From Apostichopus japonicus (Eukaryota > Echinodermata > Holothuroidea > Aspidochirotida > Stichopodidae), in the NCBI RefSeq assembly GCF_037975245.1, contig NC_092566.1, positions 14,884,501 through 14,948,500 on the forward strand: a stretch of 64,000 nt of DNA, in the 5' to 3' direction. Positions 12,867 to 26,100 of the stretch are shown here, piece by piece (within the stretch, counting starts at the first letter, position 1; each line of letters opens with the position of its first letter). The notes beneath the pieces were generated by a model. It was not told the origin of the DNA and did no database searches. It saw only the letters and a program-made list of their open reading frames with translations. Position numbers and translations under genes: made by a program.

Positions 12867-13500
12867 AGCTCATACCAGCATGCTGGTGTGAGCTATTGTT
12901 ACAGTGCGGCGTCTATCACTCTATCACTCTATCATTCTATCACTCTATCACTCTATCCGTCAACAATTGGTAAAACCGCTCCCACTCGCACAGTGTTTGA
13001 TGGAATTTCATGAAACTTGGACACAAGGACCATTGGGTATAGGGCCATTAGAGATGGTCCGAAATTTGGGGTCAAAGGTCACCTGTGGGCCGTAATGGGC
13101 CATTTTGTGGAAATACGCAAAATGCTTCTTCTCCTACAGATTCCATGGTACAATGTTGAGGGTTTGTCATGATAGTACTATGGAAGTTTTACCTTCAGGG
13201 TGTTCATGAATTTGAGATCAAAGATCAACTAGGGGTCTTTTGTGGCCAGGGCCGCGTCCCTATATTTTCAAAATGCTCCTGTTCGTACAGTGTATGGCCA
13301 GTTATAATGAAACTTGGTCACAACGTTCCTCGGGATGAGAGTTATGAGGGGTGTTCGGAAAATTGAGGTCAAATGTCATTTAGGGGGTCATCGGGGGTCA
13401 TTCTTTGTTATATTTTCAAATATCTCAATCTCCTCAAGATTTTGATGGATCATATTCAAAGTTGAACTGATGATTGTTGGATTGTGTATGAATAAGGTGA
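12867..13500 (+). repeat. Modular dispersed-type repeat with palindromic start and DR1-like motifs
   Basis: It begins with a 28-bp near-palindrome at 12867-12894 (AGCTCATACCAGCATGCTGG and on), followed by a (TCTATCAC)n microsatellite at 12911-12957. Then come about three modules of roughly 148 bp. Each has a direct repeat spaced by one base: GGGTCAAAGGTCA at 13069-13081, AGATCAAAGATCA at 13215-13227 and AGGTCAAATGTCA at 13366-13378. Repeats with GATGAAACTTGG and GGTCAAAGGTCA modules are common in marine invertebrate genomes. No protein is encoded. Confidence 0.6.
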
Positions 13501-14615
13501 TGCCTAATAATTTTTGGTCAAAAGTTAATTAATTACAATTAATCCCCATTGTTTAAAAAAATCTGAGCCTTCACCTTTAGCCAAAGCTCCTTTAATTTGT
13601 CTCCCAGTCTCTGCAGTGTTTGTTTACATTTGTGGTTAAGCTCTGCAGAAGGCTGTTAGTGGAATTAAAGCAGGACTGGGAGTTGTTATTAACTGTTGAA
13701 CTGTAAGCATGAGAGCCCTATAGCCAATCAGCACTTGCCGATTCTCAGAAGCCTTTGAGCCTGAGGTATGTAGGCAGCCAGCCAAAATTTTGGCAAGGAG
13801 TGCTTCAGGTCTGCTCAGGTAGAGGGGAGAAAGTTTATTAGGGTAGGTCAGTGGTATTGTTTGAGAGAGTGGGTAAAATAGGATTTAAAGGGGGAAAATA
13901 GGAATTATAGCCAGTGGTGTGGCCAGGATTCTGCTAACGGAAGGGGGGGGGGGTTATCTCTCATGGGCCCCAAATTAGTGGAATCTGAAAAATGGCCTGA
14001 AATTTGGTGGGCCATAAAGTTTTGTGGGCCCTACATTTTTAAGCTCGAAAAGGTATGAGCTTCTGCACCATTGGTGCTCTAGTTTAATATACTGTAGCCT
14101 AACTGGGAGTAACGGCTGGTCTATTTGATGATGCAGGGAGCTTGTGGAGGGGGCGGGGGGGGGGGGAGGGAGGATGGATGATGATGGGAGGGATTGTATG
14201 GGACTTTGAAACAATAGTTCCACTCAAGCTGTCCTATAGAAGGTAATAATGAGACAACTATCTACGATTTGTGCTCGTGAAGCGCCGCTGAAATTACATC
14301 TTTTAAGACTTTTTAGTAATGTTTTACTTCATTGTATGTTGCAAAAGTAATCCATGATACTAATATTCCCTCCTAAAATCTTTTGTCTCCTTTCCTTTAT
14401 TTTGTCACTTTTTTTTAATTTTTTCGACCCATTCATATATTATTAATTTATTATACTTCTTTTTTTATGTACTTTGTTTCTCAACAAATTTATAATAAAT
14501 GTACAAATCTCATAGACAATTGTACAAATCTCTCCATGCACAGTACAGTATATTAAACGGTCTACTGCTATTGTTCCCTGCAACAATATGTCTGGTCAGT
14601 ATAACAATACTTAAA
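13501..14615. other. Intergenic with low-complexity G/C runs, no gene seen
   Basis: Contains G-rich runs (near 13940 and 14150) and a possible degraded MITE end (CAGTGGTGTGGCCAGG near 13914). No gene is supported. Confidence 0.4.
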
Positions 14616-14979
14616 TTAAAGGCATTGAAGACTCGCCCCAAACCGCGTGCGGCCATCTGAAAAAGTTAACTTTCTGTTGCTTGCAAGTGACGTTTTGTTC
14701 GTGTCGCTACAAAATGCAGACAGTATTCGTGATACCTTGTTATTTTTAGCTGGATATGAGTTGTCCATCGCTGTATCGTTTGTACAGTGCTGTGAGTATT
14801 GACCGCAGCTATATGTACTGACTACACTAGTGTCTAATTACCGAAAGTAGCAAGCTGTGTGTGTATTTTCTGGCATCGATGGTGGTGTCTAACACTTCTG
14901 TTATGTACACCTCAATCGAAACTAAGTCAGATTACCAGCATTAGACGTTTCTTTTTGTGCGAGTCTTCACACCCTTTAA
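14616..14979. mobile_element. TTAA-flanked MITE, copy 2
   Basis: Second copy of the 9756-10124 element, direct orientation, bounded by TTAA at both ends. Its inverted ends read AGGCATTGAAGACTCG and (inverted) AGGGTGTGAAGACTCG. Small indels separate the two copies. Confidence 0.75.
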
Positions 14980-15299
14980 ATATCTTTCCACTTGTTACCT
15001 GAGAGACTACACTGATAATCGGTACAAGTCTACTGCAGCTAGACCTACTGTACCAGACATTCAGTGCGAGTACAAAGTCCCTGAATCCGAGTACAATGTT
15101 CCAAATACAAGTTGTGTACAAAGTCCCCAGTACGAGTACAGAAAAGTGTACTCCAGTGTACACGGACGTGAGTAGGAGTAGGATCACGAGTACTGTACAG
15201 GTTTTTTGCCTGTTCTCCTAGTACGAGTACCTGCCTGAGGGAAAATTGTACTCGAGTTCAGGCTTCAGGATGAGTACGGACTAGAGTACCACATGTGTG

Positions 15300-15520
15300 A
15301 GACCCATAGCTGGAACAGTCTCCCCTTACATCTGAAAACAATTCCAGCATGTGTCAACTTTCCAGAAAGAACTCAAGACGTTCTTATTCATGAATGGGTA
15401 TCCATTTGTTTGATAACTGTTGTGTCCATTTTGGGTACTTTGCTCCTGTAGCGCTTCTGAACATTTTTTTTTAACTGGATAAAAGCGCTTTACAAATTCT
15501 TATATTATAATTATTATAGC
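15300..15520 (+). pseudogene. LINE 3' end fragment
   Basis: Encodes a decayed version of the LINE tail SWNSLPLHLKTIPACVNF, followed by a 3' UTR GCGCTTCTGAACATTTTT and AAAAGCGCTTTACAAATTCT and an ATTATAATTATTA tail. The same 3' end occurs on the minus strand at 45634-46062. Confidence 0.7.
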
Positions 15521-17070
15521 AAACATAGGAATCTTTCAAGATATTCTTCGGGTAAACTTCTCACAAGAGTTCCCCCCCCCCCCAGAACTGACTGAATATT
15601 TAGAAGTTCTTAATTCGTAGTGTACAGCACACCAGGAGAATATTAGTATGCAGCACTAATGTTGCATCATCAATCATTTGTTAATGCATTCCATAGAGCA
15701 CTGGTATGGTACTTGTTCAAAACATTATTACTGTACAGTATGTAGACTTAATGCACAAACTATCGGCAGCAAGTATTCTTAATGATAGTATCAAGGCCAT
15801 TTGTAGTAATTTGCCTAAAAGCTCTCCGGAAGGATGTATGGTAATTGCTGAAAGTGTTTTTATAACTTTAAGGGACACCCATGATAATTACCGATATATA
15901 TTTCTTGGCATGACGTCTTTGACAATGCATTTTCAGTTTGGTTTATTTCATGCATTTGTTCTCACATTTATACATTAAACAAACGCAAAGGAAGAATAAG
16001 AATTGTAAAAGGGAAAGTGAAAGAAAGTGAACTGAAAAACCCTTTTGGGCTTGACTTGTAAGTAGATCACTTCCAGAACGAAACAGATAAAGTTACGAAC
16101 GAAAGTGAGACAGTCAAAATAATATTAACCCAACCCCTTCCCCCAGTGGCGGACTGGCCACATGGGCATTTGGGCAATGCCTGGTGGGCTGGGGAGCCTG
16201 GTAAAAAATACAGCCCATTTTTACTGTAGTAGTGTGTAGAAATATATTTTTAACTGTGGGAATCAGCTCATAAAATCACCATGTTAGTTAGTCTGTTAGT
16301 TTGTAACAAAAGATTATTTTTGGGTCTTTTTTAAAGGATTATTGTAACCTACAAAATTGAGAAATATAGCACCATTTCTAGGCATTCCTTAACTTCTCAG
16401 CAAAAAATCTCAATGGGGCGGGGACATCCCCTCCCCATAGACCCCTCCCCCAGGATGGCGATCACTATGTAAGTGACATATCAATGAATAATGGGACAGT
16501 CTACAGTAGGTGAAAAATGCCCGGGCCGATTTTAAGACCCATATCCCACCCCTCATCATCTAACATATATATTTCTATTTTGCAAGAGGGCCACTCTGAA
16601 TTGATTTTGGGATTTCCAAAAAAAAAATTCAATGACATGCAAAACAAGTAAAGAAATGAAATTACTCTGGCTAGTCAAGCAGAACTGCTTGACTATCCAG
16701 AGTTTAAATTCATTTCAGAAAAGAACCATAAGAACCCACAGGAAATCCATGATTGGAATTTAGCAAACTGAAAATACTGTCTATACTTTCTATATACATG
16801 TTGTCCTTTAAAAGTTTTAATATTAATAGGCTGTTCTGAAACTATAAAACCTTCCCAGAAATTTGGGAGAGAACAAATTTGCTTTGTATTATACAAACCT
16901 GTTCATCCGGTTTTGGTTTCGATATGATCAATTTTAATGACAAATTAAACAAACAAACTGTTATAACCAGATCATCGTTGAAAAAAAGGTTTTCGATCGG
17001 TGTGTTTTGCTTTTATTAGGTGCTTTAATAAATACGACTTCCTCTTTCTCTTCGCAATAGATTCTTTTCA
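15521..17070. other. HERC4 upstream region, no gene seen
   Basis: This should include the HERC4 promoter and noncoding first exon, but neither could be placed. A 90-codon frame at 15706-15978 has no recognisable family and no splice support. A MITE-like end CAGTGGCGGACTGGCC lies at 16145. Confidence 0.4.
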
Positions 17071-17076
17071 TCGCAG

Positions 17077-17088
17077 ATGAAATTTTGA
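17077..17088 (+). promoter_or_regulatory. Minimal upstream ORF (Met-Lys-Phe-stop) before HERC4
   Basis: An ATG directly after a TTTTCATCGCAG acceptor-like site is followed by AAA TTT TGA, 34 bases ahead of the HERC4 start. Whether it is transcribed depends on where the 5' UTR exon begins. Confidence 0.3.
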
Positions 17089-17122
17089 ACGCCAAAGAAT
17101 ACCTTTCCATCTTTTCTTGAGT

Positions 17123-20100
17123 ATGGAAGTCGTCGGTTGGGGTGAGACCAGGCATGGACAACTTGGTATGCACGGTCCTGGGTCAGAGGGCGTCGTCGCC
17201 ACACCGCAGACCGTCCAGGCTCTGAACGGGAAGGACATTGCGGATGTCAGCTGTGGCAGCTGCCACTCTGTCTTTGTGTTGAAAGATGGCAGTGTGTACT
17301 CCTGTGGCGCTAATGATAAGGGGCAACTTGGGCAGGATCGGAATAGTCAACAACCAGGTATATGCCAGAAATTACTGCTGTTTCCTTTTATTATCCTCCC
17401 CTTCCTCACTTGCTGCACCTGTCCCCTCACAACACCATCACTTTCTTTGCTACTGTGTCTATAAAGCAGGGTTTCCCTAACTTTATCCCCCCACGAACCA
17501 CCTGTGGATGTCAGAGTTGTCCACGAAACCCCCAACTTTTTGAGACACGATCTGAGTCATTATTTTACTATATATAATACGCTCAACAGCCTGTGTCTGT
17601 TTCATAATTCAGTTATTTATCACATGCACGGTACGGTACTACTATGGCAACATATGCGAATGGAACGCGAAAAGAATTTGTCGATAGGTATGACTTTTGT
17701 ACATTACTAAATTATATGATATATCAGATTTTAGTTCAACAAAAAGTACTGTAGTTTTGACTTTCAGAAACTTCTCACGAGACCCCCTGGGATGGACTCA
17801 CGCATCCCCTGGGGGTTCATGCACCCCAGTTAGGGAAGCCATGCTTATAAAGTCTTCGGTAACCACAAAGGGCTAAGATAAGGACCACGGCATGAATCAT
17901 CTGTACTTGACTGTGTACCTAGAGGATGCTTGTGTCCTACAAAATTTACTGTAATTACCACGCAGTACATTACTAAAGTAGTATAATATTACCCGAGATC
18001 ATGATTATTATCATACAGTTAATAATAATATTAGATTAATAGAGTGCAGACATATCCACTGATAACGGTGCTCAAGGGGCATTATGGTATTACTCTGGTC
18101 AACGGTGATAACCTGTCAAACATAGAGATAATCCCTCCACATGGCAGCAGCTAAACAGAGCCCCAAGTGGCAATTTATCTCACAGGTCCCCATTTATACA
18201 CCTGGGTCAAGAGAGGCATTGGAGATGAAGTGCCTTGCCCAAAGCAGAACGTAATGATCTGACCAGGACTCACACCTTAGCAAGCCTTAGGTAAAATGAT
18301 AGTGGTCAGACACTGATCAAGGGGTGTCAGGAATTACCATGCGCCCCCTCCCCCCCAAAAAAATTAGAAGTAGTTATTAGCACAACCTTGCCTGTAGACC
18401 TAATTAAATACCTAAATTTATACTCTAAAAATGTGCCTCAGAATTCCCCCATTCATGTCTAAAATGTCATTTTACTTTCTGGGGGACGACCCCTTGCCCC
18501 TCACCCCCCCCCCCCCCCGCCTGATATTGGCATCTACTTCAAAACCATACATCCCCTCCATTTGAAAATCCTGGATCAGACTCTATTGGTTGAGTTTGTT
18601 TCTCACTTTAGTTCCTTCTGCTGTGCTTGGAAGTATCTATACTTTACATAATGCTGTAATTTATATCAGAGAACCTGTTGGTTTTAATGAGATGATAAGA
18701 AACTTACGAAAATGATTTGAAATTACTCTTTTCTGTTCCTTTTCATTTTAGAACAAATCACAGCCCTCGAGACCTTCTTCATCTGTCAGGTCTCGTGCGG
18801 CTTGTCGCACAATCTCGCCGTGACAGAAAAAGGAAAGGTTTTGGGCTGGGGCCAGGACAACAAGGGTCAATGCGGGTTTGATCAGGATGGCATCGCAGAC
18901 AAAAGGAAACCAAGGTACAGTAGAGATAAAAAATATTTATGTTCTCGGGAGTCATTTGAAAGGAGTGTACTGCTGTTAAGCAATTGATTTACAAACACTC
19001 AAAGTCTGCCATTTCGTCTGGGTGTGACTTTTGAAGGCTGTCCAAACGTCAGAACTGAATAAGTCTGTGTACATTCAAACCTGTCCAAGAAAATTTCATT
19101 TGGAATTCCAAACACCTTGAGAAGAGGGGGATAAATGGTCAGTTCTCCCCTCCTCATCCCTTCCCCTCTTTTTTCCTTCTTTTTCTTTTCCTTCTTCCCC
19201 ACGTTTACCCCCCCCCCCCCCTGTAAACAACAGCAATTCCCAGCACTGTCTGTCATTTTAACATCTGATGAATCTTAACAAGAATGAAGAGATGATCAAA
19301 TCTTTATACACACTGTAAGTCATGCCTTCAATAAAGGAATTGTTTTTCTTGAGGAAATCTTTAGCTTGATTTTAACATTCTTTATGAAGAATTGATTTTT
19401 TCATAAATCCTAAGTCATCAATCCATTTCCGTCTCGTTTATTTCACAGATTGCTTCGAACCTTGAACTCTTACAGTGTAGTACAGGTGTCCTGTGGAGAT
19501 ATGCACTCTGCTTTGTTAACGAAAGGTATTTAACGATAATTTACAAACAATATCTCTTGTACAGTATCCATGGTGACACACAGTTTGCCCAAAAAGCGAC
19601 CTAAAGACTATACTAATAGGCAGCTTTCTTTCAAGATCATTACCGAGATAGGGTTTCCAATGAGCCTGTGTGGGAACCTTTAAGAATTTGTTGGGTTCTC
19701 TGTAAAGGCTAGAAAAGTCAAAATTCAATAACTCTAATATTACAGTTTTGATATAAATGAAGTCTCTTTACCGTTTAGTGAAACACACTGGCATGCAATA
19801 TGATGCAATAAATAACGGATGGTATGCAATTTGGTGCAATGGAAAGTGGAAACCGGTGCTGTGGCCGAGTGGATAAAGGTGGCGGCATTTGAATCAATGA
19901 GGCTTAGCAATCGGGAGGTTCGGGGCTCGATTCCCAGGGCCAGGTCATAGTAATGTGGGTCTCTCATACAAGAGCAGTCTGCAGGTTTCCCATCTGAAAT
20001 GAATTTTTAAATTGAAAAGATTCCAAATTTGAGTTAAATTGGAAGCCACCTGATGTGAACGTTGTAATCCATGACCCCTTGCGGGCTCCTCCCACAATCG

Positions 20101-23100
20101 TGTTTGCTAAAGCGTCCTTACTGTAGTTACTGTTTTGTTGCATGCTACGGAAAATTCAAGAAGGTGATCTCAGAGGGAGGACACATCATTCTGTGTGTTA
20201 CAAAGTACAGTATAATGCACATGACTTCAAACCAAAAAGGGAGTAGTCATGGTTTCGCCACTAATTTCAAATTTTCTACTAGTATACCAAAATACAAATT
20301 ACTAACAGGTTACAAAAAGAAGAGAAGATATGCGTGGAGATTCCAGAATAAAGACACCAATGTATGAGAAATTATTGACATGAAGATTAGCAAAGTACCG
20401 AGGAGATTCCTATAAAAAAAAATTAAGAAAGAAGTATTGGATCAATTTTTTTTTTTTTTTTTTTTTTATTGAATCGAAAATTGCCTTATTGTCCTACTAA
20501 CCTGGAACATCCCATTGAGACACTCCATGTAATAAAAAAAAAAAGTTTTTTTGTTTTTTTACCCAATATTAAACATGGTGGCAGAGATGGGAAGTTCAAA
20601 ACTGTTGTGGAATCAAAAGAAAGCATTCATGCCTTTTTGTGTTTACTAAATTGGAAAAAACGGTTGCATCTTGAATGATCAAATGTGAATGTTTTGTTAC
20701 ATTCTGTCAAAGACTAGTTTAAGTGTAGACTAGGCCCTTCATGATATTGGGGGAGGGGGGGGGGGGTTGGGGTATAGTAGTGGACAACCCTTTTGCAACC
20801 TACACAGACATAATGAGACTGTCTCCTCAATGGACCTTTCTCTCTTATCAACTCTAATTGTTAGGCTCACTATCGTCCAAGTTTCAAACTTCTTCATCTT
20901 TTTTGTTTTCAGACGGTAGAATATTCACTTGGGGTGACAACACCCACGGTCAGCTCGGGATCGGCAATTCACCCCCCTTTTGCGTGAAACCGGGCGAGGT
21001 GACAAGTCTCAGCACGTTGCCCATCGTCCAGGTCGTCTCGGGCGGTTACCACTGCATGGCGCTGACCCGCTCGGGTACAATGTTCGCATGGGGTAAAAAC
21101 AGTTATGGCCAACTTGGGCTCGGCGACTGCGACGGTAGTAAGTTGATGTTTCTCTTTCGTCTAATATTACACAAAAGTTACATGTGCAGGCGGAATTATA
21201 AGTTTTTGTGTGTCCGTAGTTCCAAGAGAATAATAAAGTTTCTTTTACATACCCATACCAGTTTTTATGTTATTCATCAAATAAGATAATATCGAATGCC
21301 CCATCCTGTAATATAAATGTTGATGATAACCTTGTCTCCACAGTCAATCTTAGATTTCAGACTATTTTTTAATAATATTCTTCAAGTAGTTGCAAAACAG
21401 ACTGATAACTCACATGGTACTGAGTCATGATACTTACAACATAGTTGCTGGTCCCTGTACCGACACTCAAGGATCTCTACCGGTACCTCATAGTCGGTCA
21501 TTTGTGGAAATGTGGTACAGTTTTCTACATTGGGAGATTGAGTGCTTGTACACACGCTTTAAAGCCTTGTACTTGTACAGGTACTCATACTGATTCTACT
21601 TCCTCTAATACTCATGATGTTTCTAAGACTTCCGTGGAAAGTTTTAAGGGTTTTTGCTAGTTCTCCCACGCAGTGGCGGAGCGTCCATACAGCCAGGGGG
21701 GCGGATGCCCCCCCTGACGGACTCAAATGGACTGCTGGCGCCCTTTTCACCTTTTTACCACTTTTAACTTATTCGCGATATTGACTTTTTTTTATTGCGC
21801 TCTCTTCTTCCTATTGACGTTTGTCACATTATCTGCAAATTAGAAAGGCCCGGAAAGGGTCATTTCCGGCAATCTAGGAAGTATCTTTACTCAAAAAATT
21901 ACTGTACGCTCGGTGCCAACCTATGGTGGTGCTCCGCTGAGATAGTGTCGAAAGCGCCCCTACAAACCATTCTCACCCCCCCCATACCTATACCCCTAGC
22001 TCCGCCACTGCTCCCACCTGACAACCCAGTCTCGACCTATTTGCTCGTCCTAATAGTCAGATTCGGTGGTCGGGGAAGAATGTAGCAAAAAATAACAAAG
22101 AATGACCGATGTGTAAGTTTGGTGAATAGAACACCAGGCTTTGGGCCAAGTAAAACTTTGGGTGGGATCATATGCCTACCACTAATTGTTGTTGTCTTTT
22201 AGTATCTCTGGTGAGACAGTGGTGGCCAACTGGCTAAGGCGTTGGACTCGTGATCTAAGGATTGCTGGTTCGACTCCTACCTATTTCATTACGTTGTGTC
22301 CATGCGCAAGATGCTTTTTTTCTCACTTGCCTTTCTTCACCCAGGGGTTAAATGGGTACCTGTGAGGTAACTTGTCATTGGGCGCAGTATATAACTGCTG
22401 CCGACTGGAGGGATTGTCTCTGGGACAGGTTATCATTGACCAGGGGTAATAAAACGTCTGTAAAGCGCTTCTTTGAGACCTATCGCTGGTGTAAAGCGCT
22501 ATACAAAAAGCAAATATTATTATTATCTAATATGATGGAGGATGACTCCATATCATTTGACCTATTTGGCGTTGGTTGATTAAAATGTAACCTAAATTTG
22601 ATGTAAACAACTAGTCCTCTGCCTGATGACATCCAAAGCTGATGTTTGGTGGTCCCAAAACCAAAGGATTGGACAACCATTAAAAGGTTTGCCCCTGCTT
22701 CTCAATAGTGCTGGGTCTGTTTATAACCTGGTATATCACTGAAGAGATTCCTTTTATTTTTACTTTATTTTTTTCTATGCAGAGAAATCTTTCCCATTCT
22801 TACTGAAAGGGATGAGAACTCAAGGTGTGCAATACATCAGCTGTGGACAAAACCATACTGTGATGTTAACCTTTGTGAGTATCTGTAACTCTATAAAACC
22901 ATACTGTGATGTTAACCTCTGTGAGTATCTGTGACTCTATAAAACCATACTGTGATGTTAACCTCTGTGAGTATCTGTGACTCTATAAAATACCATACTG
23001 TGATGTTAACCTCTGTGAGTATCTGTGACTCTATAAAACCACACTGTGATGTTAACCTCTGTGAGTATCTGTGACTCTATAAAACCATACTGTGATGTTA

Positions 23101-26100
23101 ACCTCTGTGAGTATCTGTAACTCTATAAAAACCATACTGTGATGTTAACCTCTGTGAGTACCTGTTACTCTATAAAACCATACTGTGATGTTAACCTCTG
23201 TGAGAATCTGTAACTATAAAATCATACTGTGATGTTAACATCTGTGAGTATCTGTAACTCTATAAAACCATACTGTGATGTTAACCTATGTGAGTATCTG
23301 TGACTCTATAAAACCATACTGTGATGTTAACCTCTGTGAGTATCTGTAACTCTATAAAACCATACTGTGATGTTAACCTATGTGAGAATCTGTGACTCTA
23401 TAAAACCATACTGTGATGTTAACCTCTGTGAGTATCTGTAACTCTATAAAAACCATACTGTGATGTTAACCTCTGTGAGTATCTGTAACTCTATAAAACC
23501 ATACTGTGATGTTAACCTCTGTGAGTATCTGTGACTATAAAAACCATACTGTGATGTTAACCTCGGTGAGTATCTGTGACTCTATAAAACCATACTGTGA
23601 TGTTAACCTCTGTGAGTATCTGTAACTCTACAAAACCATACTGTGATGTTAACCTCTGTGAGTAACTGTGACTCTATAAAACCATACTGTGATGTTAACC
23701 TCTGTGAGTATCTGTAACTCTATAAAAACCATACTGTGATGTTAACCTCTGTGAGTATCTGTAACTCTACAAAACCATACTGTGATGTTAACCTCTGTGA
23801 GTAACTGTGACTCTATAAAACCATACTGTGATGTTAACCTCTGTGAGTATCTGTAACTCTATAAAAACCATACTGTGATGTTAACCTCTGTGAGTATCTG
23901 TAACTCTATAGAACCATACTGTTATGTTAATCTCTGTGAGTATCTGTGACTCTATAAAACCATACTGTGATGTTAACCTCTGTGAGTATCTGTAACTCTA
24001 TGAAACCATACTGTGATGTTAACCTCTGTGAGTATCTGTGACTCTATTAAAACCATACTGTGATGTTAACCTCTGTGAATATCTGTGACTCTATAAAACT
24101 ATACTGTGATGTTAACCTCTGTTAGTGTCTGTGACTCTATAAAACCATACTGTGATGTTAACCTCTGTGAGTATCTGTGACTAGATTTTCAGTTTTAGAA
24201 CTTCACTTTCCATTGGGGTGTTCAGGTAGTGGCATTCTTACCCCAGCCATATAGTATCGATATATCTTTGGCACGTCCAAAATTTCATTTTCATTTTCAT
24301 TTCATTTATTTGTTTTCCACAAAATTGTGACACATTCGAAACGAGTGCATCTGTTAAGCGTGCTATGATCTTTAATAGTGTTACGATTGTGTAGAGTCTT
24401 TAGCCCCCATACTAGAGGGGGGGTTGGGGGAGGTTAGGGACCCTAGAAGTGACTGCAGCCTGCATTTAAGATCAACAATAATTATCATTGAAAACTAGAA
24501 GAGAAGAGGAGGGCAAAGTTTTATTAAAGGCATCGTGTCTAAATTTAGGAAGTTTGCTGAGGGGGAGAGGAGGGTGGGGGGGGGGGTGAAGTTTCACACA
24601 ATAGGCATTTGCCTGTCTGCAGAGATAAAGTTTGGTTTGGAGAACTACAGGATTGAAAACACGGTGCAGCGTTCTTCCAAGTGAGAACATATCCTCAATC
24701 AGAAAAACATATTAGTGGCCACAACCTAACATCCTGTCTCCTATGCATGACCATTTGTTAAATGAGATCAAATTGTCAGGTTAGCTCGGTTCATCTGATT
24801 GTGCTTGTTTATAGCTTTGTGGTACTTCTCTTCCTTCAAACAGTACACACAAGCTTGACTTTTGAATGTGTGTATATATGTATGTCTGTTTGTTTGTCGA
24901 TCCAGGACGGTGGTGTGTTTACCTGCGGCCTTGGTTGCGACGGTCAACTAGGGCACGGCCAGGTGTCTAACGAGCTACGACCTAAGAAAGTCTTTGATCT
25001 GATGGACAAGGAAGTCACCCAGATTTCATGTGGCAGGTACTTGGTATATTTTTCTTTAAATTACATGCTTTAATTGTGAGTTTGAAATTAAGTTCAATTA
25101 TGTTGAAATTAAGTTCAATTATGCAGTGTCTGAGATATATTAAGTTAATGCCTCAGAACTTTCGCACGATAAATGTAAAGTACTTATCAATAAAAAACAG
25201 CTTTTTCCTTTTAATTTTCCTGAATATCCCTGAGCTGTTTCCTTGGAACTCAATGGATAGTATGTGTTATGAATACGAAATGCTCTTTGCAGCTCAATTT
25301 GATGTCAGAAATTTTGTTAATCAGATACATGGAAACTCTCTCACTCACAAAACCAACTATCCGCTCCGAACCCCAACCCTCTCCCTCCCCCTCACAAGAT
25401 ATCGCAAGGACTCCATTGATACAAAATAATAATATACAAATGAATTATTGTGCGGTACCTTCTTCCACCCTACATACTTTAGTTTGACATTCCCATTTGT
25501 CCACCCTCAGTCATCTTACCTTAAAAAATACAAAATAATACAAAATTCACGTTTGTCCACTTTCCCATTTGTCCACCCACAGTCATCTAACCTTAAAAAA
25601 TACAAACTAATATACAAATGAATCATTGTGTGGTACCTTCTTCCAAATAATACAAAATTCACATTTGTCCGCATTCCCATTCGTCCACACACACTCATCT
25701 AACCTTAAAAAATACAAAATAATACAAATTTCCCATTTGTCCACTTCCCATTTGTCCACCCACACTCATCTAACCTTAAAATATACAAAATAATACAAAT
25801 ATTCACATTTGTCCACTTTCCAAATTGTCCACCCACACTCATCTAACCTCAAAAAATACAAAATAATACAAAATTCACATTTGTCCACTTTCCCAATTGT
25901 CCACCCACACTCATCTTAACCTTAAAAAGTACAAAATAATACAAAATTCACATTTGTCCACTTTCCCATTTGTCCACCCACACTCATCTAACCTTAAAAA
26001 ATACAAAATAATACAAACTTCACATTTGTCCACTTTCCCATCTGTCCACCCACACTCATCTAACCTCAAAAAATACAAAATAATACAAAATTCACATTTT

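Noticed and set aside
15706-15978. Possible 90-codon gene
   Set aside because: No family resemblance, no splice context and no nearby conserved feature.
19849-19960. Functional tRNA-Leu/Ser gene
   Set aside because: A- and B-box-like sequences are present but no complete cloverleaf or acceptor stem; it continues into a SINE-like body.
22853-24187. CRISPR-like array
   Set aside because: Units are contiguous without unique spacers, and the founder is exon 5 of a eukaryotic gene.
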